A model generated the notes under the pieces. That model was not told where the DNA came from and made no database searches. It saw only the letters and a list, made by a program, of their open reading frames with translations. Source: a virus. From it: 57,837 nucleotides of DNA. The translations under genes were made by a program, and so were the position numbers. Of the stretch, positions 1 to 9,367 are shown one piece after another. The DNA lies in the IMG/VR virus record IMGVR_UViG_3300000553_000044, positions 1 to 57,837 of that record; one strand, 5' to 3'. Numbering within the stretch: position 1 is the first letter of the stretch; each line of letters starts with the position of its first letter.

Positions 1-1
1 T

Positions 2-24
2 TTGGTGCCGCTTGCCTGCACCAA
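2..24 (-). terminator. Hairpin at the end of the leftward operon (possible terminator)
   Basis: A perfect 7-bp inverted repeat (TTGGTGC / GCACCAA, positions 2-8 and 18-24) with a 9-base loop lies downstream of the last leftward gene, whose stop is at 66. The window edge cuts off the bases where a U-tract would follow on the minus strand, so terminator function cannot be judged. A weaker 5-bp stem (CTCAG/CTGAG) lies between it and the gene. Confidence 0.3.
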
Positions 25-65
25 TGACCTATATAGAATATAGCTCAGATGACTGAGTGTGGGAA

Positions 66-299
66 TTATGTGGGGTTCTCTTTTAAGTATCTCATTAACT
101 CAGCTCCTGTAATACGTCCATCAACTGCACGGATCTTACGTTCCTCTATTCGCTTAGATAGAGTCTTTGAGCTAATCCCTAGCTGCTTAGCAGCATCAGT
201 AAAGTTATAAGTTACTAGACACATAATGGCTTGTCTAGCCCCCTCTTCCCCTGCCTGTCGGATTAGCTCATAGAGCTCAAGTCTGCCGATAGTAATCAC
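66..299 (-). CDS. Small Fis-type helix-turn-helix protein
   Basis: A 77-residue protein. Residues about 32-60 (NFTDAAKQLGISSKTLSKRI) read as a Fis/NtrC-C-terminal-like HTH: Ala-Ala-x-x-Leu-Gly-Ile-Ser, then a recognition helix rich in Ser, Lys and Arg. It starts with GTG, which overlaps the TGA stop of the giant virion gene (GTGA), so it is translationally coupled and last in the leftward operon. A DNA-binding role is inferred from the HTH alone. It could be a late regulator or a candidate reader of the intergenic CATACTAAC motif. No partner domain is present. Confidence 0.75.
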   Translation of the reverse strand: MITIGRLELYELIRQAGEEGARQAIMCLVTYNFTDAAKQLGISSKTLSKRIEERKIRAVDGRITGAELMRYLKENPT

Positions 300-3200
300 T
301 CTGACCTCTGGCGTAAAAATCCAACATTAGATTTCCTACCAGCAACCCCACCTATCACTAATTTTTGACGCTGTATCTGTGCCTGTGGAGCTTTTAATAG
401 TTCAGATAATGGAGTTTTAGTAAACCCGTTTTTTACTTTAGCATCTTGGAGTTTGCTCCATTCTTCACGAGCTTTAGAAATAGCCGCATTATCTCCATCT
501 TTTTTAGCTTCTATATAGTCTTGCTTAACTTCAGAAGTCTTTTCTTTATAGAACTTTTCATACTTAATTAGCTCAGACTGTAAATACTGGCGATCAGTAA
601 TTTTGGTAGTCGGCAACCCAATAGCTTGCCCAACAATGTCAGCAAAGCTCATCTCATCTGCGGAAAGAAGTTGGTCTCCATTAGTTGCAGTTACTCCATC
701 TGTGGCAAATCGAAGAGCTTTTAAGCCATTGGACACTCCACTTGGCAATACTTCTTCCATACCTTTATAGATATTTCCATTAGCCATCTTCCCTACACCA
801 TCTACCATTTTTGGTAATAACCCACCAATAAAAGGCCCAGCTAACCCAAGTATGGCTTTTTCAGCCCCGCTCTTAGTAGCGCTTACATCTGTATAAGGTA
901 GCAAAGACCCAACATTTTGCATGCTTAGTTTACTTAGATCTACACCTACCAAATTAGGAACGCCATGGGCTAAAGTAGTCCCACAATGCTTAATTAACCA
1001 TGCTTCAAAATCTTCTGGATCGTCATCATCCCCACCAATACCTTTAGCAAGAGAATAGGCAAGTGAAGCTAATGCGTAAATTGGAACACCTTTCAAGCCA
1101 CCAAGTACTGCAGTATGGGCAAATAAGAACATAAATTGTTTAGCTGCAATTTTGCGCTCATCGTATGTAACATCTTTACCCAGCATCTTTTGGAATTCAC
1201 GAGCCAGCATAGATAACTGGATAACTTGAAACTTCTTAAATTGGGTAACTGATCTTACGAATCCATGACCACCCATGTAACGTGGAGTATTAAATCCATC
1301 GTACGAACCATGAGTAACGTGAATTACTTCCCTAGCAGCATTAGTAGCTTTAGTTTTATCACCAGACTTAATCATCTCCAACCGATATGCTGCTGCAGCT
1401 GCAGTAACACGGTTAATAGTTTCTACGTTATTAATACCACTACGTAAAGCATTAGTTACTTTTAGGTATGATGTTCTTGGGTCTAATGCAGATCCTTGAT
1501 CGCTATAAAAACCACGAGACTCAGCTTCTTGTCCAATAGTAATTTTTCCTTCTTCTACTAAATGGCGTATTACCTCACGAATATCAGTAGGCAACTTTTC
1601 TAAATCAAGGCTCTTATCTTTTAATAAAGTAAAAATATCCTTGTAGGCATTATTAAGTGCCCGAACAGATTTAAAATAGCCATGCTGACCAGCCATCCAA
1701 GGTAAAGAAAGCACATATGATTGCGTAGCTTGTTGGAAATAGAAACCTGGGGAAAAAGTTAAGAACATATCCCCCGTAAGGCGATTGACACTATCCCATA
1801 TGCTAGGCTGACGCATTGCTAATGACATTTCTTCATGCATCAATAATTCATTAAGTAAAGGGTTAGCGTTGGTACGGTCTCCGCCTTCTTTAGCTTCTTT
1901 TTGCATATCGACCATAGATTTAGTCATTGCTGCTCTAGTCTGGATATTAGCTAGGTAATGCTCTTTTGCCATTCCTTGAGTAAAGAACCCACGCAACATA
2001 TCAGTATTAAATCCATGTACTTTCTTACGCTCCATCTCGGATTTACGGGCACTAGCATTAGCTAAAGACATTAGGTATAGATCATTAACCATACCCTTAA
2101 GCTTGGAGGCAATCTTCTTATCAGAATCACTAGCACCTTCATCAACATCAAGCAATTTAGAAAGCGAATTATCTAACTTAGCAAATGCATGAATTAAATC
2201 ACGCCCTTCTTGGGTTTTAGTTCTTTCAAATGGAGTTTCTACATTATCGTATCCAAGATCAATAAGCTTTTGGTAAATCTGTTTACCTTCTCCCATGCTT
2301 TCCGCAAATTGAACTGTACGATGATTTTCATCTGACTCATGGTCAGACATCCATTTAGTATCTTTACTCTTTTCTGCCGCTAACCATTCTTTTGATTTGG
2401 CTACAACAACATAATTACCAAATCGATTAAGTGGTGCATATGGAGTATTCGGATCAGTTTTCATAATGGCATCAAACTTCTTAAGAGCTAATGATTTCTC
2501 TTTTTCTATTTTTGCTATTTCTTTTTCATCTGATCCAGCTGCTTTAACTTGAGAGGCAAATAGTTCGTTAACTAAATTTGTATGTATCGACTTCTCACGC
2601 AATAATTGCTCCCGCCCAGAAGTAAAGACATCTTTAATAACTTCCTGCTCTTGCTTGCTTAATTTATCAAACGCAGCTATATTTTTTGGGCTAGTAGTTA
2701 CAGCGATAGGAGTTCCATTAATATCTTTTAGTTTTGGATCATAACCCCAATGCCCACTAATAGTCATATCTGCTAAAAGCTTATTAACGTTAACTCTTTG
2801 TGCATTTGTTAATGCTTGGGCCTTAGCAGTAATATTAATGATGTTTTGCTCACCAATACGTATTAGAGCTTGTTTTTGCTTAAAGGCTGCGACGAAATCT
2901 TTACTAGACTCCATATACTTTTGAGCCATATGAGCCACATCTTCAGTAATAGCAAAACCTAAACCATGTTTCTTAGCTCCATAGAAAGCAGAAGTAAACG
3001 CACTTATAGTTGGCTGCATCCATGTTGGAGCTTTATTAGTTGCAGCTTTTGCATTTTCTGTAGCAGTATGAATAGCTTTAATACCAGAAGCTAATGAGAA
3101 CTGAATATCCTCTTTTGGAGCCATAGACTCTTTACTAGGTCTATTACCATCATTCATAGTGAGATGAGCTGCGCCATAAGCAAAATCTACTAAATCTTGT

Positions 3201-6200
3201 GCTGTTAAGTTTGCAGGGTTTAATCCCAATTTACGAATAGAGTTTTGGAAGGCTGTCCATAAAGCACGGAACCACTTAGCTAGTTCAGACTTATAGTCTA
3301 AAGCTCTAGGATTAACCCCAGCATTAATAGCCTCTTCAATAAAATAAGCTAGTAGTTCTGAATTAGCATGGGCATCTTTAACCCCAGCAAGGGACACTCT
3401 TTCTAGTGCAGCTTTTGCTATTTTACTTTCAATTGATCCGTCATTACGTTCTGACCATTCAGTAATCTTATTAATTAAAGTATCAAATTGCTCATCGTTA
3501 AGATTTTCTTCAAGCCCTAAGTGAGCCCCAACCTCATGCATAAATACTGCACGTGTTTTTCCTGGTTCAATATTGTCTGCAATAAGATAAGCATTACCCG
3601 TACCAGCTTCAGTAACAAATCCCTGTGGGTTTCTATTGGAAATAGACTTTTGCAAACCGATAGGTAAGTCTTTAGCTGATTGAACAATCTTAAGTCTAGA
3701 ACCTAGGTTCCCAATAAATGCTTCAAGGTCTGCACGAACTGCTTTGACGGTAGAACCTTCAGCTATTTCTGATGACGAACCATTCTGACGGTTTAAAACT
3801 ACTTGATTATTCTTATATATCTTTGTAGTAGCCCCAGGTGTAACACCTTTACGCTGTTCATCTGTAAATGAGTTTCTAGCTTGCACATCTCTGGCCTCTA
3901 CTTCACCAGCAATAATTCTGTACAGTTCATTTTTAATACCTGAATTACCAACTGCTGTATTAATAACACCTTTAATTACATCTTCGGTAGCTTTAATATT
4001 ATTTCTAATTTCACTTTGCTCTTTGTAGAGCTCATTACGTTCTTTAGCTAACTTCATCCATTCTGATGATTTAGCAGTTTCCATGCGCTGACTTAACTTA
4101 GAGACTTTAAATTCGTTGAGGTTAAGGACAGATTTAGAAGTATCTAGTTCTTTATATAGCTTAGTAAGATCCTCTGATAAAAGCTTTTCTATAGCAATAT
4201 CAAGTTTTTCTAATTTACTTTTATTAACTAATAAAGCACCAGTATTTTCTTTGGCATCTCTAGCAATTTCTAGATCTATTGCATTATCTTCTAGTGCAGT
4301 TCCAACTTGATCTTTTAGTTTAGTAAGCGCTTCTTTATTATCCAAGCGAATAGAAGTGTCATTTCCCCCAGGAGCAAAACCTTCTTCATTCTGAATCCAA
4401 TGCTGAACTTCATGAAGCAATGTAGATAGTGGATCACCAGCATATGGAGTAATATTAATAGTGTTATTTACATCATCATATGAACCTTGTTGCATACCCC
4501 ATATATCAAGGAACGCACCTTTACGAGTTACAGTAGTGTTAGCTAAATTTGGGTAGGCTGCAAATATTTCTGGAAAATTTAAAATCTCGCCTAGAGTGAC
4601 AGATTGCTTGTCTTCTTTTGGCCCAATTGATTCGAGTACTACTTTGCCATCTTTAGTAGTAAGTTTTGCACTAGAATCATTAATCTCAAAACGCCAATGC
4701 CCATCAGCGCCTTTATACCATCCAGTCTCTTTCCATATGGCGTTATCAGACTTTCCTTGAGACTCCATTAAGCGAGCTGTAACTAAATCTGCTACTTTAG
4801 AAGTAGCTTGAGTAGCTTTTTTCCCAGCAAAAGAATACTGAACCTTATTGCGGTTAAGCAATGTGAGCATGTCTTTGACTTTATCGTTACCAGTCTTAAC
4901 ATGATCGATCCACTCATCTTGAGCTTTAGCACTAAGAGTACTAAATAGTGGGACATTGATCTGAGCAGCGAGTTTATCCCAAATCTTAGGAGCTTCTTCT
5001 TTAGCTACTGTAACCTTCTCTTCTACCTTAGCAGCTTTCTTCTCAGCTACCTTTTTAGTTTTTTCTTTAGTTAATTTTTTACCAGTTTCTTCGTCAACAG
5101 CAGCAGCGTTTCTTAATTTTCTATTATTTGCTTCTGTTTGTTTCTTAGTAAGCTCAAGAAGTTTTTTAGACTCTTCCATTAATGCTTCTTCTTGGGCATG
5201 TAATTCATCTAGCTTAGCTTGCTTTTCTTCATTCCCCATTTCTAGGTCATCTTCAATAGCAGCTTTTTTATCTGTAATACTATTTAACTTTTCAAGTAGC
5301 TTGTAATGTTTTTGGTTAGTAGTGGTAACAGTGTTACCACGCTCAGATACACTTAAGCTTTTTCTATTATGGATAAATATTTGGCTGCTTTCGTTTGAGG
5401 CTTCTCCTTCAGCATTACCAGTATCCCCATCAGATTCTGCATCAGATTTTGTAATAGCATCAGACTCGGCATTAGATTCTTTTTTAGCTTCCTCTAATCG
5501 TAGGTTTTCATAGTCTGAGCTACCTTCATTATTTTTTGTATTGGTGATACTTTGACCATCTGCCTGGATCAATCCATGCCCATTACTTTCAATAGAAGCA
5601 TTTTTAACGCTATTTGCAATTAACCCAAGAACATCTTCTTTAGACATCCCGTGAATGTTAGCTACTTTATCTACTGCCTCTTGTATAGCTTTGCTATTGT
5701 CCTCTAGGAATGTAGGCATTAACGATGCCCATCTTTGTGATGTTCTTTCGCCTATTCCATGAGCCGCAGCAACTTCCATATGTTTATCATCTAAAGGGCT
5801 ATGCAAATATGCTGCTACAAAATCTCTATATTTCTGAGTTAGTTTATCTGACCTACCTTTTTTCCCATTGGGAATTACATGCTGCAATACTTCATCGGCA
5901 ATGTTATGAATCTTATGCTGGTTGGCAGTATCGTCTGCAATTTTTTGGCTTAAGTGGGCAAGGTTTTCTTGGAGCAATCCATTAGCTTTACCTCTTGATA
6001 CTTCCTCTACCCATTCTTTTTGTAGGTGAACTGGTAAGTCATAAAAACCTGTACCAGATGCATCCATATCTGACCATGCTATTTCTGCTTTTTGGATTTG
6101 CTCTCTAAGTCCAGTATGTGCTGGAGTAGCGTTAGGTGCCCCTTGCGTATTACGTGTTTGTGCTCCGCTGTCAGCTTGGATGGTGCTTCCCCCTCCCGTT

Positions 6201-8032
6201 TTTCCAGCTCCCGTTGCTTGAGCTGTTCCGACACCGACATTGGCTTGATCTTTTTGTCCAATTGCATCTCCAGTTAAATTATCTCTAAAGTTCTGCAGCA
6301 TACCCACTTGGGCTTGGTCTGCTTTACCTTTTTTAGCACTCAGTTCTGCTAGCTTAACATCAATACGGTCAATAACTTCATGGATACCTGTATAGCCTTC
6401 GCCAACAGTTTTCTTAATCTCAGAAGCAAGTCTAGAGGATGTTAGTGGTGGCTTAGAACCATTGTTATTTTTATATGCAGCTAAGTATGCATAGTCAACT
6501 GCTTGTGCTTCTGGTGACTTCTGTTGTTCTTCCTCGCTAAGTTTATCAATAGCTTTTTGCAGTGTTACAGAAGGACCACCATTATGAAAGAAGTGATTTT
6601 GTCCGTTAAATGTATTACCAACTTGACGTGAGCTATCCTGATTCATTAGTGGAGTAGCTCCACCATACTTATTAACTATTTCATCACGATGAGCTTGCAT
6701 AGCTTCTTGGTTAGCTGCGTCTTGCTCAGTTTGTTGTTGCTGTTTAGCTTGCGCAATTTGTGCAGGTAATGCATTAGCTTGGTGAAGGGATAACTCACCT
6801 TGGGTAAGTTCACGCTCAATACCTGTTGCTGGGTCACTTACACGCACTCCACTTGGCTCGTCCATAGCAGCTTTCATATCTGCTTGGCGTTGCGCTAGGA
6901 TCTTTTTGTTTTGCTCAACTACACCTGCGGCTTGGTTAATAATATCTTGGGTAGATAAGCCTGAATCACTATGGATATTGATTGCAGTATTTAAAGCATC
7001 AGAATCTGAGCTTGCGGAATTTCCACCATTGAGTAAAGTATCTCCAGCAGACTTATGTTTGCCCCCGAACATACCACCACCAGCACCCATTACGCCTTCA
7101 ACTAATCCACCAGCAGCAATAGAATTAACACGTTGATCGTATTTCTGAGCATCAGTTAAGTTTTTATTGAGGGACATCTCCAATTCATTTTGGATACCTT
7201 CACTAGTAGCACCAGTTAAGCTCTGTACTCCAGCAGTCTTACCCATACGAGTTAGTAAGTTGCCAGTAAACCCATGGCTACCACCCATCAACATCGCTTC
7301 AGGTAGCGTTTCTGCTAAAGCATGTGGAGCTCCAAGAGCTAAAGCTTTTAATCCGGCATTGTCTTCACCACCATCTAAAGCAGATTGATATTCAGAACCT
7401 ACACCAGTTGCATAGTTAAATGCACCGCCACCAACTAACTGCTTAGCAAATCCCATGCCGCCTTCAAGCGCAGCTTTCTTCGCACCAAATTCAGCACCAG
7501 CTTCAGCCCCTGCAACAGCTAATCTACCAGCCATACCACCGCCACCCATTAATCTTGGGAGGAAAGCAGCAGCTCTAGCAATACCCGCAGGGATAGCAAC
7601 CTCAGGTGTAACCATACCAGCAACAACACCACCGATTAAGTTAGGGATTTGTTTTGCTACTTGATACCCTAGATAAGGAAGTGCAGAACCTGCTGTTTGA
7701 TCTCTAATATTATCTAGGTCTGGTCGACCATTAAGTTCAGATTGAACTTGGTTATCTTTAGCCCAACGATTAAACTTATCTCTTACACCAGTAGCTCCAA
7801 GAGCATCAGCCCCAGCAGCAATTGCAGATTGGCCTAAGCCTTGTAAATCATCGATTCCTGAGGAAACACCTGCCCCCATAAAGTTTCGATTGTCATCTAC
7901 TTTTACACCAAGCTCTTTTGCAACATCTCTAATGGGCATCCCCGTTAGCTCAGAACCCTTTGAAATAATTTCTTCATCGGATAAATCTTTAGCCCACGGT
8001 GCTGCTTGTCGAATCTGGTCAAACAATGGCAT
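296..8032 (-). CDS. Giant internal virion / polyvalent protein with zincin-like motifs
   Basis: At 2578 residues this is by far the largest gene. Residues about 50-330 are rich in Gly/Ala and hydrophobic residues, as in ejected internal virion proteins. Around 860-900 there is a Ser/Asp/Glu/Asn-rich linker, and around 920-1050 Lys/Glu-rich coiled coil. A clear HExxH site (LLHEVQHW, near residue 1207) suggests a zinc metallopeptidase; a second similar but irregular site (MHEVGAHLG, HExxxH, near 1499) lies further on. A segment near 2235-2290 (SYDGFNTPRYMGG onwards) resembles large polyvalent-protein domains of the LPD38 type; this assignment is from memory of the family. Such proteins are carried in the virion and enter the cell with the DNA. 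Position after the tail genes fits. Peptidase activity is inferred. Confidence 0.8.
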   Translation of the reverse strand: MPLFDQIRQAAPWAKDLSDEEIISKGSELTGMPIRDVAKELGVKVDDNRNFMGAGVSSGIDDLQGLGQSAIAAGADALGATGVRDKFNRWAKDNQVQSELNGRPDLDNIRDQTAGSALPYLGYQVAKQIPNLIGGVVAGMVTPEVAIPAGIARAAAFLPRLMGGGGMAGRLAVAGAEAGAEFGAKKAALEGGMGFAKQLVGGGAFNYATGVGSEYQSALDGGEDNAGLKALALGAPHALAETLPEAMLMGGSHGFTGNLLTRMGKTAGVQSLTGATSEGIQNELEMSLNKNLTDAQKYDQRVNSIAAGGLVEGVMGAGGGMFGGKHKSAGDTLLNGGNSASSDSDALNTAINIHSDSGLSTQDIINQAAGVVEQNKKILAQRQADMKAAMDEPSGVRVSDPATGIERELTQGELSLHQANALPAQIAQAKQQQQTEQDAANQEAMQAHRDEIVNKYGGATPLMNQDSSRQVGNTFNGQNHFFHNGGPSVTLQKAIDKLSEEEQQKSPEAQAVDYAYLAAYKNNNGSKPPLTSSRLASEIKKTVGEGYTGIHEVIDRIDVKLAELSAKKGKADQAQVGMLQNFRDNLTGDAIGQKDQANVGVGTAQATGAGKTGGGSTIQADSGAQTRNTQGAPNATPAHTGLREQIQKAEIAWSDMDASGTGFYDLPVHLQKEWVEEVSRGKANGLLQENLAHLSQKIADDTANQHKIHNIADEVLQHVIPNGKKGRSDKLTQKYRDFVAAYLHSPLDDKHMEVAAAHGIGERTSQRWASLMPTFLEDNSKAIQEAVDKVANIHGMSKEDVLGLIANSVKNASIESNGHGLIQADGQSITNTKNNEGSSDYENLRLEEAKKESNAESDAITKSDAESDGDTGNAEGEASNESSQIFIHNRKSLSVSERGNTVTTTNQKHYKLLEKLNSITDKKAAIEDDLEMGNEEKQAKLDELHAQEEALMEESKKLLELTKKQTEANNRKLRNAAAVDEETGKKLTKEKTKKVAEKKAAKVEEKVTVAKEEAPKIWDKLAAQINVPLFSTLSAKAQDEWIDHVKTGNDKVKDMLTLLNRNKVQYSFAGKKATQATSKVADLVTARLMESQGKSDNAIWKETGWYKGADGHWRFEINDSSAKLTTKDGKVVLESIGPKEDKQSVTLGEILNFPEIFAAYPNLANTTVTRKGAFLDIWGMQQGSYDDVNNTINITPYAGDPLSTLLHEVQHWIQNEEGFAPGGNDTSIRLDNKEALTKLKDQVGTALEDNAIDLEIARDAKENTGALLVNKSKLEKLDIAIEKLLSEDLTKLYKELDTSKSVLNLNEFKVSKLSQRMETAKSSEWMKLAKERNELYKEQSEIRNNIKATEDVIKGVINTAVGNSGIKNELYRIIAGEVEARDVQARNSFTDEQRKGVTPGATTKIYKNNQVVLNRQNGSSSEIAEGSTVKAVRADLEAFIGNLGSRLKIVQSAKDLPIGLQKSISNRNPQGFVTEAGTGNAYLIADNIEPGKTRAVFMHEVGAHLGLEENLNDEQFDTLINKITEWSERNDGSIESKIAKAALERVSLAGVKDAHANSELLAYFIEEAINAGVNPRALDYKSELAKWFRALWTAFQNSIRKLGLNPANLTAQDLVDFAYGAAHLTMNDGNRPSKESMAPKEDIQFSLASGIKAIHTATENAKAATNKAPTWMQPTISAFTSAFYGAKKHGLGFAITEDVAHMAQKYMESSKDFVAAFKQKQALIRIGEQNIINITAKAQALTNAQRVNVNKLLADMTISGHWGYDPKLKDINGTPIAVTTSPKNIAAFDKLSKQEQEVIKDVFTSGREQLLREKSIHTNLVNELFASQVKAAGSDEKEIAKIEKEKSLALKKFDAIMKTDPNTPYAPLNRFGNYVVVAKSKEWLAAEKSKDTKWMSDHESDENHRTVQFAESMGEGKQIYQKLIDLGYDNVETPFERTKTQEGRDLIHAFAKLDNSLSKLLDVDEGASDSDKKIASKLKGMVNDLYLMSLANASARKSEMERKKVHGFNTDMLRGFFTQGMAKEHYLANIQTRAAMTKSMVDMQKEAKEGGDRTNANPLLNELLMHEEMSLAMRQPSIWDSVNRLTGDMFLTFSPGFYFQQATQSYVLSLPWMAGQHGYFKSVRALNNAYKDIFTLLKDKSLDLEKLPTDIREVIRHLVEEGKITIGQEAESRGFYSDQGSALDPRTSYLKVTNALRSGINNVETINRVTAAAAAYRLEMIKSGDKTKATNAAREVIHVTHGSYDGFNTPRYMGGHGFVRSVTQFKKFQVIQLSMLAREFQKMLGKDVTYDERKIAAKQFMFLFAHTAVLGGLKGVPIYALASLAYSLAKGIGGDDDDPEDFEAWLIKHCGTTLAHGVPNLVGVDLSKLSMQNVGSLLPYTDVSATKSGAEKAILGLAGPFIGGLLPKMVDGVGKMANGNIYKGMEEVLPSGVSNGLKALRFATDGVTATNGDQLLSADEMSFADIVGQAIGLPTTKITDRQYLQSELIKYEKFYKEKTSEVKQDYIEAKKDGDNAAISKAREEWSKLQDAKVKNGFTKTPLSELLKAPQAQIQRQKLVIGGVAGRKSNVGFLRQRSE

Positions 8033-8041
8033 GGTAAACCT

Positions 8042-9367
8042 TTATTTTAATAAAGCAGCTGCTTGTTGTTTTTGTTTTGCATTTAATTCCCCTGTGTTAA
8101 GCCAACCAGCAAGAATTGCTTTACCTTGAGTATCTCCGGATCTAGCAGCATCTAACCAATGGTTATAGGCAGGATCGCTATAGTCTGTTTCGAATGGCTT
8201 AATTACTTGTTTACTTGGAGATTGCCCATTAGGTCCTGCATTCGCAAAAGCTGCTACTACTGCATTAGGTTTTGAATTAGGTAATCCTGTAGCGGGTATG
8301 AAATCACCTGCTTTTGCTGGATTAGAAATGTATAAAACCCCGCCTGAAGTAATCATTCCTGTATTAGGATCTATTTTGATACCTTGATCTTTTGCATTAG
8401 GATCTTTTAGAAGTGCTCCATACCCAGCTTTTAATGCAGCTGCTGGCTCCCAGGGTTTACCAGTTTTGGGATCGTTCTCACCACTTCCAGTTAATGCAGC
8501 TGCGTAGTCACTTGCCTTAGAGGATAAAGATTCTTTACCATGATTGCTTTTATAGTAATCAGCTCCAGCCATTGACATTGCAGCGGAAGCATTATTTTTA
8601 TTAATGTCAGAAGGTGCAGTATCTTCTTTGACTTTAACTTCACGCCCTTTAAAGTTGAGCTCCATACCTTCTTTAAACTTACCTGGCAGCATTGAATACT
8701 CATTACTAGCCGCACGTGTAATCATCTCTCTCGCTGTTTCTGGAGTAATTGGAGTACTAGAGATTACTTTGCCTTTACTATTTACTTGAGCTACTGAATG
8801 GCTGTTGTCAAGCCCAGGAGTGATTTCAGCAGTATGCCCATCATCAAACCCACTACCTTTTATTGGGTTGTTATAAGTAGGTTGGATTAGCTTAACGGCA
8901 GCTACTGGATCACTATCCACTAAAGACATAGCTTTAGTATATTTATCTGACCAGTTATCTTCTGACTGTGATCTTTTCTCAGTTCTAGCTGCTCCTGATA
9001 TCTGCATAGCTTTTAATGGGTCAACCCCTGCAGCAACAGATCTTTGTAATAACTCAGATGTTTTTTGGCCATCGGAATATGGAGTAGCTTGCATTTGAGC
9101 AGTAGGCCCTTGCTGTCCATTTGGTAAAGCCGATTGCCCAACAGTACCTGGAACAGTTTGCTGACGTGTTGTAGCCGGATTAAATATCGTATCAGCTGCT
9201 ATTGAAGATAATGCTTTTTGATGATCTTGCTCTTGTTGCCAAGCTTCAAATTGTGCTTTTTGTTGTTCAGCAAGTTGTTGCTGACGAGCATCTTCATTGA
9301 GCTTTGTATATGTGTTTACTGCTGTAGTACCTAAGGCACCAGCAAATGCTCCAGCGTTAAATCCCAT
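8042..9367 (-). CDS. Probable internal virion protein, Gln-rich
   Basis: A 441-residue protein, not recognised by family. The N-terminus is Ala/Gly-rich (GFNAGAFAGALG) and is followed by a Gln/Ala/Glu-rich coiled stretch (residues about 25-55), then long polar sequence with no obvious catalytic motif. The ATG directly follows the TAA of the upstream gene, with AAAGGTGA as ribosome site inside that gene. Lying between the S74-type protein and the giant ejection-type protein, it is probably a smaller internal or ejected virion protein. This rests on context. Confidence 0.65.
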   Translation of the reverse strand: MGFNAGAFAGALGTTAVNTYTKLNEDARQQQLAEQQKAQFEAWQQEQDHQKALSSIAADTIFNPATTRQQTVPGTVGQSALPNGQQGPTAQMQATPYSDGQKTSELLQRSVAAGVDPLKAMQISGAARTEKRSQSEDNWSDKYTKAMSLVDSDPVAAVKLIQPTYNNPIKGSGFDDGHTAEITPGLDNSHSVAQVNSKGKVISSTPITPETAREMITRAASNEYSMLPGKFKEGMELNFKGREVKVKEDTAPSDINKNNASAAMSMAGADYYKSNHGKESLSSKASDYAAALTGSGENDPKTGKPWEPAAALKAGYGALLKDPNAKDQGIKIDPNTGMITSGGVLYISNPAKAGDFIPATGLPNSKPNAVVAAFANAGPNGQSPSKQVIKPFETDYSDPAYNHWLDAARSGDTQGKAILAGWLNTGELNAKQKQQAAALLK

